A stretch of DNA of 64,000 bases from CADEEN01 sp963751775 (GCA_963751775.1 CAVVVW010000020.1:7350-71349), one strand, 5' to 3'. Shown: positions 55,100-64,000, counted from the stretch's first letter. Notes: generated from the letters alone by a model not told the origin. Translations and numbers: made by a program.

Positions 55100-56086
55100 A
55101 TGGCGCGGGCCCGGGACGACGGTTCTCTGTCCCTTCGCGCCGTGGCTGTCGGACTCGCCCTGGCTTTGCTCGGTGCCTGCGCCGCCACGGCCGACCGTGC
55201 ACCGCACTTGCGGGCGCGGCAGGTTGCCGACGACGTCTGGTTCGTGCAGGGCGAGGCGGCGCTGGGGTCTGCCGCCAACCGCAACTTCATCTCCAACGCG
55301 GGGTTCGTCGTCACCGATGACGGCGTTCTCGTCGTCGATGCGCTGGGCTCGCCGGTGCTGGCCGAGGAACTGATCGACGAGATCCGGCGTGTCACGTCGC
55401 AGCCGATCCGCTATGTCGTCGTGACCCACTATCACGCCGACCACATCTACGGACTGCAGGCATTCAAGGCGGTCGGCGCCACCGTCGTCGCACATGCGGC
55501 CGGCCGGGAGTATCTGAATTCCGACACCGCACAGCGCCGGATGCAGGCGAGCCGGCAGGATGTATTCCCGTGGGTCGACGAAGACACGCGCCTGGTCGCT
55601 GCCGACCGCTGGCTCGACCCGGTCGATGCGGTCGACACGATCCTGCGCCTGGGTTCGTTCGAGTTCCACATCCGCCATGTCGGCCCGGCGCACACGCCGG
55701 AGGACTTGGTCGTGTTTGTGCCCCAGCGCGGCGTCCTGTTTGCCGGCGATCTGGTCTTCAAAGGCCGGATACCCTTCGTCGGCCAGGCCGACAGCCGGCG
55801 TTGGATCGAGTCGCTGGATCGCCTGCTCGATTTCAGGCCGAAGCTCATCATCCCGGGCCATGGCGCCGTATCCACCGAGGCGATGGCCGACCTCGAGCTG
55901 ACACGTGACTATCTGGTCTACCTGCGCCAGTCGATGGGCGAGGCGGCGCGCAACCTGGAACCCTTCGAAGAGGCCTACGCCAAGGCCGACTGGTCGCGCT
56001 TCGAGCACATGCCCTTGTTTCGTGCTGCCAACCGGATGAACGCCTACAACACCTATTTGCTGATGGAGCAGCAGGCGCACGATTGA
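55100..56086 (+). CDS. SoxH-like metallo-beta-lactamase-fold lipoprotein
   Basis: 328 residues. The N-terminus has a lipobox (LALLGAC), so it is likely membrane-anchored in the periplasm. Metal ligands: VVVTHYHADHIYG, the Asp in LFAGDLVF and HVGPAHTPED plus IPGHG. SoxH and related quinoprotein-relay hydrolases have this fold. It starts eight bases after the second DsrE-like stop. Confidence 0.85.
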   Translation: MARARDDGSLSLRAVAVGLALALLGACAATADRAPHLRARQVADDVWFVQGEAALGSAANRNFISNAGFVVTDDGVLVVDALGSPVLAEELIDEIRRVTSQPIRYVVVTHYHADHIYGLQAFKAVGATVVAHAAGREYLNSDTAQRRMQASRQDVFPWVDEDTRLVAADRWLDPVDAVDTILRLGSFEFHIRHVGPAHTPEDLVVFVPQRGVLFAGDLVFKGRIPFVGQADSRRWIESLDRLLDFRPKLIIPGHGAVSTEAMADLELTRDYLVYLRQSMGEAARNLEPFEEAYAKADWSRFEHMPLFRAANRMNAYNTYLLMEQQAHD

Positions 56087-56188
56087 GCCATGCGCACCGG
56101 CGGCAGCGCTTTGCTGCCGGCTTGGGTTGCCTGGCACCGCATCAGCTCGACGTGACTGCTGGCCGCAACAGGGTCGCTGATCGGGTCG

Positions 56189-57415
56189 TCAATCCGCGAG
56201 GTGGTCGGCCACGAGCTCGAGCAGGCTTTCGGTGGTCTTGTCCCAGCCTGCGTGCTTGGCCCCCATGTCGAGCGTGATCCGGCATTGGCCGCAACTCGTG
56301 ATCAGGTGCTTGGCGCCGGTGGCGTCGACTTGCTGCCTCTTCAGTTCGAAGACCTTGTGGCGCAACGGTGCAGCGCGCTGATTCGAAACGACGCCGCCGC
56401 CACCACCGCAGCAAAAGCCGGCAATGCCGTGGTCCTGGAGCTCGATCAGCTCGAAGCCCAGCGCTGCCAGCACGCGGCGCGCGGCCGCTTCCAGACCGCC
56501 TCGTCGCACGATCTGACACGGGTCGTGGAAGGTCGCCGTCTCGCCGATCCGGTTCACGCGGAGGCGGCCCGACGCGATCGCCTCGTCGAGGAACTCGGTC
56601 ATGTGCACGATGCGCACCGGCAGCGCCTGGCCGTACCACTTGGCGGCTTCCCAGCGCGCCGCGCCGTAGGCATGCCCACATTCGGGCAGCACAATGGTCG
56701 TGGCGCCGATCTTCAGCGCGGTGTCGATCAGCGCGCGCGTGAGCTTTTCCTGCAGCTCCACGTCGCCGTTGTTGAAGCCGATGTTGGACGCATCGAAGCC
56801 GGCCTGGTGCATCGTCCAGCGCACACCGAGGCGGTTGAAGATCTTGGCCGCGTCGGCCAGCGACTTGGTGTGCTCGCCCAGTTCGGCCGGCGCCGCGGTG
56901 ACCAGGATCTCGGCGCGTTCCAGGTCGCAAGGTATCTGCACGCCATGTTGCTGCGACACCTCGGCCAGGATGTCAGGCAGGTCGTCCCCCGGGGTTGCCG
57001 TGCTGCCCCACTGCCGGGCCGTGCGGTCCATCAGCGCCAGCCGTTCCGGCACCAGCCCGGCCTTGAACATGCCGTGGCGGGACTCCTTGACCAGCTCCGC
57101 GATGTCGATGCCCATCGGGCACACCATGGTGCAGCGTCCGCACATCGTGCACGAATCGAACAGCAACTCCTGCCACTGATGCAGTTCGTCGATGCCGAGT
57201 TTTCTGACCAGGCCGAGCGCACGCACGACAGGGGCCCATGGACCGACCTCGCGCAGATAGGCACGGCGCAGGGGTTCGAGCTTGTGCACCGGCGTGTATT
57301 TCGGATCGCCGGTGGTCAGGTAGAAGTGGCAGGCGTCGGCGCACAGGCCGCAGCGCACGCAGGATTCGAGGTGCAGCGCGGAGGTGACGCCGAACTCGCG
57401 CACGAAGCTGCGCAT
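56189..57415 (-). CDS. second HdrD/DsrK-like iron-sulfur protein
   Basis: 408 residues, intact. CVRCGLCADACHFYLTTGDP and CTMCGRCTMVCPMG mirror DsrK, followed by PECGHAYG, FHDPCQIVRRGG, FCCGGGGGVVSN and SCGQCRITL, a full CCG-domain set. It is shorter than DsrK at the N-terminus; the first possible ATG in frame is 57415, with an in-frame stop just upstream. With the membrane protein encoded before it, it makes a DsrMK-like module near cbb. Confidence 0.88.
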   Translation of the reverse strand: MRSFVREFGVTSALHLESCVRCGLCADACHFYLTTGDPKYTPVHKLEPLRRAYLREVGPWAPVVRALGLVRKLGIDELHQWQELLFDSCTMCGRCTMVCPMGIDIAELVKESRHGMFKAGLVPERLALMDRTARQWGSTATPGDDLPDILAEVSQQHGVQIPCDLERAEILVTAAPAELGEHTKSLADAAKIFNRLGVRWTMHQAGFDASNIGFNNGDVELQEKLTRALIDTALKIGATTIVLPECGHAYGAARWEAAKWYGQALPVRIVHMTEFLDEAIASGRLRVNRIGETATFHDPCQIVRRGGLEAAARRVLAALGFELIELQDHGIAGFCCGGGGGVVSNQRAAPLRHKVFELKRQQVDATGAKHLITSCGQCRITLDMGAKHAGWDKTTESLLELVADHLAD

Positions 57416-57490
57416 CGCCGCGTCGACGCGTGCCTCGTCGCTCTGGTCACCCTGCGCGTCGAAGCCCGGTGTTGCGTGCGCCGCGGCGGC

Positions 57491-58174
57491 TCACCAGTGG
57501 ACTCCCCGATGGCTGAAGCGCATACCGGTGGCACCGCGCGAGAACGCGAACAGGAAGGCGTGCATCAGCTTGCCGAACGGAAACCAGATCAACAGCAGTT
57601 CCAGCGAGAGCAGGTGCACGGCCAGCGGGCCACCATAGATCACATGGTCGCGCGCCAGCAGCGCTGCGGACGGCGCGCTCGTGACCGCCATGCCGGTGAA
57701 CAAGGGCAGGAGCGTGACAGCCCAGCTGATCATGTCGTCGGCGCGGGAGATCTGCCGGCGCACCGGGTCGGTCAGCCGCATCGACAGCGCCAGCAGCAGC
57801 GTGATGATGGTGAGGCCGGCAGCGAGGTACATCACCGCGTCGGGCAAGGCCGGCCACGACAGCCCGGTGTGGCGCCGGACAAACGCGATGTGCGGTGCAT
57901 AGCCGAGGAACACCAGCGCCCATCCGACATGGAACGCGTAGCCGTTCAGGGTGACGTACAGCGTCGTGCGCGCGAACGCCTCGCGCGGCCACATGGCGCG
58001 CACATTCGCGCGCAGCGCAGCCACCAGCGGCGACGGTGCGCCTTCACGCGCCGGCGACAGGTCGGGCCGGCGCGGCAGGCGCAGGATGCCGACCAGGCGC
58101 CACGCCACGCCCAGCACGAACACGGTGACGGCGAGCGCCAATCCGGGTCCGCGGGCAAATTCAAGCCAGTTCAT
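57491..58174 (-). CDS. DsrM/NarI-like cytochrome b membrane protein
   Basis: 227 residues with five helices (LALAVTVFVLGVAWRLVGIL, YVTLNGYAFHVGWALVFLGYAPHIAF, VMYLAAGLTIITLLLALSM, WAVTLLPLFTGMAV, HLLSLELLLIWFPFGKLMHAFLF). His residues in the second and last helices are placed as heme b ligands in NarI-type subunits. It is the presumed quinone-reactive partner of the HdrD-like protein encoded next. Confidence 0.82.
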   Translation of the reverse strand: MNWLEFARGPGLALAVTVFVLGVAWRLVGILRLPRRPDLSPAREGAPSPLVAALRANVRAMWPREAFARTTLYVTLNGYAFHVGWALVFLGYAPHIAFVRRHTGLSWPALPDAVMYLAAGLTIITLLLALSMRLTDPVRRQISRADDMISWAVTLLPLFTGMAVTSAPSAALLARDHVIYGGPLAVHLLSLELLLIWFPFGKLMHAFLFAFSRGATGMRFSHRGVHW

Positions 58175-58349
58175 GGTTCATCGGCCGATCGCACCGGGGT
58201 CGCCTGGTGCACTGGCCTGTTCGTCTCAGGGTCCGGTACGGACCGTGACTGCCTGCAGCATAGAAGCCGTGCCGTCGCGTGCGATTGACGCGAATCAATC
58301 AAGGGCCTAGGCGCAAGTGCACGCGGGTCCGCTCCGCGTTGCGCTGGAC

Positions 58350-59295
58350 TCAGTCGCGCGGCGCCTCGTGCCGCAGCAGCGGCGCATCGTGCGCCAGCAG
58401 GTGCGCCTCGCCGCGCTCGATGATGAAGTAGCGAAACGCCTCGGCGGCGGGCGAGAGCAGCCTGGACTGCAGGTGGACCACGTTCCACATCCGCATCAGC
58501 GGCGTGCCCTCGATGTCGAGCACGTGCAGCAGGCCGCTGCGCAGCTCGAGGCCCATCGTGTGCAGCGACAGGAACGACAGGCCCATGCCGGCCATCACCG
58601 CCTGCTTGATGGTCTCGTTGCTCGACATCTCCATCGTGATGCGCGGCTCGAAGTGGTGCTCGGAGAAGAAGGCCTCCATCGCCGCCCGCGTGCCGGAGCC
58701 TTGCTCGCGCACGATGAAGGCATGACCTTCGAGCGCACTGACCGGGGCGTGGCCGATCTTGAGCAGCGGGTGCCCCGGCGGGCCGACGAAGACCAGCGGG
58801 TGCGCGGCGAAAGCCTCGGCGCGCGTCGCGATGTCTCTGGGCGGCCGGCCCATCACCGACAGGTCGACCTCGCCGGCCTGCATCATCGCCACCAGTTGTT
58901 CGCGGTTGCCGACCACGCGCAGGCGCACCTCGATGCCCGGGTGCTCTTCGTGAAAGCGCGCCAGCAGTTGCGGCACGAAGTACTTGGCCGTGCTGACGAT
59001 GCCGATCGTCAACAGGCCATGGTCCAGGCGCTTGAAGCGCGCCATCGCGTCGTCGGCCTGCTTCAGGTCGGCCAGCAGACGGCTGCGCGTGGACCAGAAA
59101 GTACTCGCCGGCCGTCGACAGCGACACCTGCCGGCCATGGCGCTGGAAGAGCGCCAGGCCGACCTGGGATTCGACTTCCTTGATCTGCATCGACACCGCG
59201 GGCGGTGTGAGGTGCAGAGTGGCTGCTGCGCGCGCCATGCTGCCTTGTTGGGCGACCTCGGTGAAGACCCGCAGCTGGCGGAAGGTGATGTTCAT
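58350..59295 (-). CDS. cbbR: CbbR, LysR-type regulator of CO2 fixation, frameshifted
   Basis: HTH MNITFRQLRVFTEVAQQGSMARAAATLHLTPPAVSMQIKEVE at the N-terminus; effector domain with LLTIGIVSTAKYFVPQLLARFHEEHPGIEV and VREQGSGTRAAMEAFF. An extra base near 59098 separates the two; removal gives 314 residues. Divergent from cbbL, with a LysR-type site between. Confidence 0.92.
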
Positions 59296-59323
59296 TGGGC
59301 GAGGCTCATTGATCAGCTAAACC

Positions 59324-59338
59324 TTACTTGTAGCGTAA
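59324..59338. promoter_or_regulatory. probable CbbR-binding site
   Basis: TTAC-TTGTAGC-GTAA is a perfect inverted repeat with the T-N11-A core of LysR regulators, in the AT-rich gap between cbbR and cbbL. A second, weaker T-N11-A block (TTAATTCATCGTCAA) follows about 15 bases downstream. Confidence 0.6.
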
Positions 59339-59424
59339 CAAAGACTGACTATCCCTTAATTCATCGTCAACCTACATTTTCTTCCACCGCCCGTCCAGCC
59401 ACCCGTTCAGCCAAAGGAGCCCGC

Positions 59425-60896
59425 GTGAACAAACCCGTCGAACAAGGCGTCATCACGGACGCCAAGACGCGCTACAGCGCCGGCGTTCTCAAGTACCGCC
59501 AGATGGGCTACTGGGACGCCGATTACGTACCCAAGGACACCGACACGCTGTGCCTGTTCCGCATCACGCCGCAGGAAGGCGTCGATCCGGTCGAGGCCGC
59601 CGCCGCCGTGGCCGGAGAGTCGAGCACCGCGACCTGGACGGTGGTCTGGACCGACCGGCTGACCGCTTGCGACAGCTACCGCGCCAAGGCCTACAAGGTC
59701 GAACCCGTACCCAACATCCCGGGCCAGTATTTCGCCTGGGTGGCCTACGACATCATCCTGTTCGAAGAAGGCTCGATCGCCAACATCACCGCCAGCCTGA
59801 TCGGCAACGTCTTTTCAGCTTCAAGCCGCTGAAGGCGGCGCGGCTGGAGGACATCCGCATGCCGGTGGCCCTGGTCAAGACCTTCAAGGGCCCGCCCTGC
59901 GGTCTGGTCACCGAGCGCGAGCGGCTGGACAAGTTCGGCCGCCCGTTGCTGGGTGCGACCACCAAGCCCAAGCTCGGGCTGTCGGGCCGCAACTACGGCC
60001 GCGTGATCTACGAGGGCCTGAAGGGCGGCCTGGACTTCATGAAGGACGACGAGAACATCAACTCGCAACCCTTCATGCACTGGCGCGACCGCTTCCTGTA
60101 CGTCATGGACGCGGTGAACAAGGCCAGCGCGGCCACCGGCGAAGTCAAGGGGTCGTACCTCAACGTGACCGGCGCGACGATGGAAGACATCTACGAGCGC
60201 GCCGAGTTCGCCAAGGAACTGGGCTCGGTGGTGGTGATGGTCGACCTGATCATCGGCTGGAGCGCGATCCAGAGCATGGCCAACTGGGCGCGCAAGAACG
60301 ACATGATCGTGCACATGCACCGCGCCGGCCACGGCACCTACACGCGGCAGAAGAACCACGGCGTGAGCTTTCGCGTGATGGCCAAGTGGCTGCGCCTGGC
60401 CGGCGTCGACCACCTGCATACCGGCACGGCGGTCGGCAAGCTCGAAGGCGATCCGATGACGGTGCAGGGCTACTACAACGTCTGCCGCGACAGCTACACC
60501 AAGCAGGATCTGCCGCGCGGCCTGTTCTTCGACCAGGATTGGTGCGACACGAAGAAGGTGATGCCGGTGGCCTCGGGCGGCATCCATGCCGGCCAGATGC
60601 ACCAGCTGATCGATCTGTTCGGCGACGACGTGATCCTGCAATTCGGCGGCGGCACGATCGGCCACCCGGCCGGCATCCAGGCCGGCGCGGTGGCGAACCG
60701 CGTCGCGCTCGAGTGCATGGTCAAGGCGCGCAACGAAGGCAAGGACATCAAGAGCGAAGGCCCCGAGATTCTGCGCAAGGCCGCGCAGAGCTGCACACCG
60801 CTGAAGCAGGCGCTCGATACCTGGGGCGACATCAGCTTCAACTACACATCGACCGACACCAGCGACTACGCCGTGACGGCGAGCGTCGCGAATTGA
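59425..60896 (+). CDS. cbbL: RuBisCO large subunit, red-type form IC, frameshifted
   Basis: Start GTG 59425 with AAAGGAG upstream. N-terminal TDAKTRYSAGVLKYRQMGYWDADY, then active-site GATTKPKLGLSGRNYGRV, GGLDFMKDDENINSQPFMHW and HMHRAGHGTYTRQKNHG. Two extra T in GTCTTTTCAGC near 59812 break the frame; their removal gives the standard NVFSFKPLKAARLEDIR and 489 residues. The sequence and the presence of CbbX put it in form IC/ID. Confidence 0.96.
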
Positions 60897-60916
60897 AGCT
60901 GCAGGAGACCACCACC

Positions 60917-61351
60917 ATGATGACCAACCCGACCGGCCGCATCACGCAAGGCCAGTTCAGCTTCCTGCCCGACCTGACCGACGCCGAGATCGCGCTGCAG
61001 ATCGACTACGGCCTGGCCAAGGGCTACGCCTGGAGCGTCGAGTACACCGACGACCCGCACCCGCGCAACACCTACTGGGAGATGTTCGGCATGCCGATGT
61101 TCGACCTGAAGGACGCGGCTGGCGTGATGCTCGAGTTGAACCACTGCCGCAAGACCTTTCCGAACCACTACATCCGCCTGATGGCCTTCGACTCGACGCG
61201 TGGCGTGGAGTCGATCGCGATGAGCTTCATCGTCAATCGCCCGGCCAACGAACCCGGCTTCGGCCTGGTGCGCCAGGAGGGCGCCGGCCGGCAGATGCGC
61301 TACACGATCCACAGCTACGCCACCGACAAGCCCGAAGCGCAACGCTATTAG
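60917..61351 (+). CDS. cbbS: RuBisCO small subunit (red type)
   Basis: 144 residues from ATG 60917 (a second Met follows at once). ITQGQFSFLPDLTDAEI at the N-terminus and the long C-terminal extension RYTIHSYATDKPEAQRY identify the red-type small subunit, whose tail lines the central solvent channel. 20 bases after cbbL with GGAG. Confidence 0.96.
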   Translation: MMTNPTGRITQGQFSFLPDLTDAEIALQIDYGLAKGYAWSVEYTDDPHPRNTYWEMFGMPMFDLKDAAGVMLELNHCRKTFPNHYIRLMAFDSTRGVESIAMSFIVNRPANEPGFGLVRQEGAGRQMRYTIHSYATDKPEAQRY

Positions 61352-61439
61352 ACCCACCCCCGTAGCGCCTTCGGCGCTCCCCCTCAAGGGGGCGCCGCTG
61401 GCGGACCGGCAAAGCCGGATCCGCGGCGTCCGCTGGGGG
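61352..61439 (+). repeat. intergenic palindromic repeat, copy 4 (between cbbS and rpe)
   Basis: Reads ACCCACCCCCGTAGCGCC, hairpins GCGCCTTCGGCGC and CCCCCTCAAGGGGG, then GCCGCTGGCGGACCGGC and GCCGGATCCGCGGCGTCC. It starts at the cbbS stop codon and ends 28 bases before rpe, so RuBisCO mRNA would end with this structured block. Confidence 0.9.
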
Positions 61440-61467
61440 AACAGACAAGCTCCTACATGAGTTCGCA

Positions 61468-62167
61468 ATGACACGCTTTCGAATCGCACCATCCATCCTG
61501 TCGGCCGACTTCGCGCGCCTGGGCGAAGAGGTGAGGAACGTGATCGCCGCCGGCGCCGACTGGATTCACTTCGACGTGATGGACAACCATTACGTGCCGA
61601 ACCTGACCATCGGCCCGGCAGTGGCACAAGCCATCAAGCCGCACTGCGTGCGTGCCGACGGCAGCCCGGTGCCGCTGGACGTGCACCTGATGGTGCAGCC
61701 GGTCGATGCACTGGCGCTCGCCTTCGCCAAGGCCGGTGCCGACTTCGTCAGCTTCCACCCCGAAGCCAGCGCGCATGTCGACCGCACCTTGCAGCTGATC
61801 AAGGGCGAGGGCTGCCGCGCCGGCCTGGCGTTCAACCCGGCCACGCCGCTCGACGCGCTCGAGTGGGTCATCGACAAGGTCGATCTGGTGCTGATCATGA
61901 GCGTCAACCCAGGTTTCGGCGGGCAGTCGTTCATCGAGTCGGCACTGCGCAAGTGCGAGGCTGCACGGCGCATCATCGAATCCAGCGGGCGCGACATCCG
62001 CCTCGAAGTCGATGGTGGCATCAAGGTCGACAACATCCGGCGCGTCGCCGACTGCGGGCGCCGATACCTTCGTCGCCGGCAGCGCGATCTTCGGCCGGCC
62101 GGACTACAAGGTGGTGATCGACGCGATGCGATTGCAGCTCGCAGCACCGCTGGCCAAGGCCGCCTGA
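61468..62167 (+). CDS. rpe: ribulose-phosphate 3-epimerase, frameshifted
   Basis: TIM-barrel epimerase: IAPSILSADFARLGEEV, WIHFDVMDNHYVPNLTIGP, PLDVHLMVQPV, MSVNPGFGGQSFI and VDGGIKVDN are all present. One extra base near 62052 shifts the end; correction gives ADAGADTFVAGSAIFGRPDYKVVIDAMR and 232 residues. Regenerates ribulose 5-phosphate for the CBB cycle. Confidence 0.94.
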
Positions 62168-62168
62168 A

Positions 62169-63134
62169 ATGGCAAGCGCGCCGCTGTACTCGATCCCCGG
62201 CTCGACGGCGCCGGTCGTTCAGCCGCAAACGCCGGCGGCGCCGACGAGCGGCGCGCGCACGGTCGCCGAGGTGCTGGCCGAGAGCCAGGTCGAGGCGGTG
62301 CTCGACGAACTCGACCGCGACCTGGTCGGCCTGGCGCCCGTCAAGCAGCGCATCCGCGACATCGCCGCGCTGCTGGTGATCGACAAGCTGCGGCTGAATC
62401 TGGGCCTGCAGTCAGGGGTCGGCAACAGCGCGCCGAGCCTGCACATGAGCTTCACCGGCAACCCCGGCACCGGCAAGACGACGGTGGCGCTGCGCATGGC
62501 GCAAATCCTGCACCGGCTGGCCTACGTGCGCAAAGGCCACCTGGTGGCAGTGACGCGCGACGACCTGGTCGGCCAGTACATCGGCCACACGGCGCCGAAG
62601 ACCCGCGAGGTGCTGAAGAAGGCGATGGGCGGCGTGCTTTTCATCGACGAGGCCTACTACCTGTATCGCCCGGAGAACGAGCGCGACTACGGGCAGGAAG
62701 CGATCGAGATCCTGCTGCAGGTGATGGAGAACCAGCGCGACGACCTGGTCGTGATCCTGGCCGGCTACAAGGACCGCATGGACACGTTCTTCCAGTCCAA
62801 CCCGGGCCTGAGTTCGCGCATCGCGCACCACCTCGACTTCCCCGATTACAGCCACGACGAGTTGCTGCAGATCGGCGACAAGATGCTGGCGGGCATGAAC
62901 TACCGTTTCGCCGACGGCGCCCGCGAGACCTTCGGCGAGTACCTGACGCGGCGCCTGGCGCAACCGCACTTCGCCAACGCGCGCAGCGTGCGCAACGCGC
63001 TCGATCGCATGCGCCTGCGCCAGGCCAGCCGCCTGTTCGCCGAGCGCGACCGCGAGTTGACGCGCGAAGACCTGACCACGCTGCACGCCTCGGACATCCG
63101 CGCCAGCCGCGTGTTCGGCGGCAGCGACAACTGA
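62169..63134 (+). CDS. cbbX: CbbX, red-type RuBisCO activase
   Basis: 321 residues, intact. AAA+ motifs: Walker A FTGNPGTGKTTVALRM, pore-loop region YIGHTAPKTREVL, Walker B GGVLFIDEAYYLY. Motor that remodels inhibited red-type RuBisCO by pulling on the CbbL C-terminus. One base after the rpe stop. Confidence 0.96.
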   Translation: MASAPLYSIPGSTAPVVQPQTPAAPTSGARTVAEVLAESQVEAVLDELDRDLVGLAPVKQRIRDIAALLVIDKLRLNLGLQSGVGNSAPSLHMSFTGNPGTGKTTVALRMAQILHRLAYVRKGHLVAVTRDDLVGQYIGHTAPKTREVLKKAMGGVLFIDEAYYLYRPENERDYGQEAIEILLQVMENQRDDLVVILAGYKDRMDTFFQSNPGLSSRIAHHLDFPDYSHDELLQIGDKMLAGMNYRFADGARETFGEYLTRRLAQPHFANARSVRNALDRMRLRQASRLFAERDRELTREDLTTLHASDIRASRVFGGSDN

Positions 63135-63155
63135 TCCGCACTTCGAAAGCCGACC

Positions 63156-64000
63156 ATGCCCTTGTCGCAACGCTGGACCCTGACCCGCTACCTGATCGAG
63201 GAGCGCCGCCGCTTTCCGCAGGCCAGCGGCGACCTGAACGCGTTGATCCTCGACATCTCGATCGCCTGCAAGGCCATCGCGCGCATCGTGTCCTTCGGCG
63301 AGGTCGGCGACGGCCTGGCCGCGGCGGCCAAGCCCGAGGCCGGCGGCATCAACGTGCAGGGCGAGGTGCAAAAGCCGCTCGACGTGCTGAGCAACGACAT
63401 CTTCATCCGCATGAACGAGTGGAGCGGGCACCTCGCCGGCATGGCCTCGGAAGAGATGGAGCTGCCCAGACAGATCCCGACTTCGTATTCGCGCGGCAAG
63501 TACCTGCTGGTCTTCGATCCGCTGGACGGCTCGGGCAACATCGACGTCAATGTCTCGGTGGGCAGCATCTTCTCGATCCTGCGCGCGCCGCAGGACGTGA
63601 TCGACAGCCGGCGCGACGTCACCGAGGCCGACTTCCTGCAGCCCGGTGCCACCCAGGTGGCCGCCGGATACGCGCTGTACGGCCCGACGACGATGCTGGT
63701 GCTGAGCGTGGGCAACGGCGTGGCCGGCTTCACGCTGGACCCGAACCTGGGCGAGTTCATGCTGACGCACGCGGACATCCACGTTGCGGCCGATACGCAG
63801 GAGTTCGCGATCAACTCCTCCAACAGCCGCTTCTGGGAGCCGCCGGTCAAGCGCTATGTCGACGAGTGCCTGGCCGGCAAGCCCGGTGCGCGCGGCAAGG
63901 ACTTCAACATGCGCTGGATCGCGAGCATGGTCGCCGAGGCGCACCGCATCCTGATGCGGGGCGGCGTCTTCCTCTATCCGCGAGATACCAAGGATCCGAG
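63156..64000 (+). CDS. cbbF: fructose-1,6-bisphosphatase class I (3' truncated)
   Basis: 281 residues are visible, running off the window. VFDPLDGSGNIDVNVSVGSIFSI is the metal and substrate site, with INSSNSRFWEPPVKRYVDECL and MRWIASMVAEAHRILMRGGVFLYP downstream. No frameshift is seen. It begins 21 bases after cbbX and continues the CBB operon. Confidence 0.95.
   Translation, partial: MPLSQRWTLTRYLIEERRRFPQASGDLNALILDISIACKAIARIVSFGEVGDGLAAAAKPEAGGINVQGEVQKPLDVLSNDIFIRMNEWSGHLAGMASEEMELPRQIPTSYSRGKYLLVFDPLDGSGNIDVNVSVGSIFSILRAPQDVIDSRRDVTEADFLQPGATQVAAGYALYGPTTMLVLSVGNGVAGFTLDPNLGEFMLTHADIHVAADTQEFAINSSNSRFWEPPVKRYVDECLAGKPGARGKDFNMRWIASMVAEAHRILMRGGVFLYPRDTKDP

Noticed and set aside
5489..64000. 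Insertion sequences, integrases or prophage genes
   Set aside because: I looked for transposase or recombinase patterns in all main frames and found none.

Overview
The window reads as one stretch of chromosome from a high-GC betaproteobacterium, most likely Burkholderiales, that lives as a chemolithoautotrophic sulfur oxidizer. The grounds are the GC-rich codon use, a small Trp-rich protein of Burkholderiales type, GGATCC-centred intergenic palindromes of a kind I associate with Burkholderiales genomes, and a red-type (form IC) RuBisCO with CbbX and CbbR. No taxonomic marker gene is present, so the placement is inference.

Layout. 1-5.5 kb: housekeeping genes (MFS exporter end, membrane protein, cytochrome c, Trp-rich protein, ilvD, lgt, dnaQ) ending at tRNA-Val(CAC). 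5.5-7.4 kb: sulfur import/relay trio yeeE-like, dsrE2, tusA. 7.5-16.4 kb: FadL porin, a CMD-Rieske fusion, a stress protein, a TauE/SafE exporter and soeABC sulfite dehydrogenase. 16.7-24 kb: a MazG-type pyrophosphatase, then the minus-strand APS branch sat, phosphodiesterase, aprM, aprB, aprA, three accessory genes and a rhodanese. 24.2-27.3 kb: a LysR regulator and a NarX/NarL-like two-component pair. 27.3-42.6 kb: a complete minus-strand reverse dsr operon, dsrA-B-E-F-H-C-M-K-(sqr)-L-J-O-P-N-R-cobA-(SCP2), with a sulfide:quinone oxidoreductase gene embedded in it. 42.8-49.2 kb: a divergent plus-strand operon of ten mostly uncharacterised genes (Cas6-like protein, one-cysteine DsrC paralogue, TauD-type dioxygenase, ferredoxin reductase, S24-like protein, Cys-rich protein). 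49.4-56.1 kb: soxYZAXB, a GlcG-like protein, two periplasmic DsrE-like proteins and a metallo-beta-lactamase lipoprotein. 56.2-58.2 kb: a second DsrMK-like pair. 58.3-64 kb: cbbR divergent from cbbL-cbbS-rpe-cbbX-cbbF.

How it fits together. Thiosulfate is handled by Sox lacking soxCD in this window, which usually means sulfane sulfur is stored or passed inward. TusA, DsrE2, DsrEFH and DsrC would carry it to reverse DsrAB, and SQR would add sulfide. The sulfite formed can leave by two routes, direct oxidation by SoeABC or AprBA plus Sat with substrate-level ATP formation. DsrMKJOP, SQR and SoeC link these reactions to the quinone pool, and the CBB genes spend the energy on CO2 fixation.

Sequence quality. 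About 25 otherwise well-conserved genes are interrupted by frameshifts. Wherever I could resolve the change it is a net insertion (+1, occasionally +2), and removing it restores a protein of normal family length. I treat these as probable sequence errors and annotate whole genes across them. Apparent fusions (dsrJ-dsrO, dsrO-dsrP, soxB-glcG) have the same likely cause.
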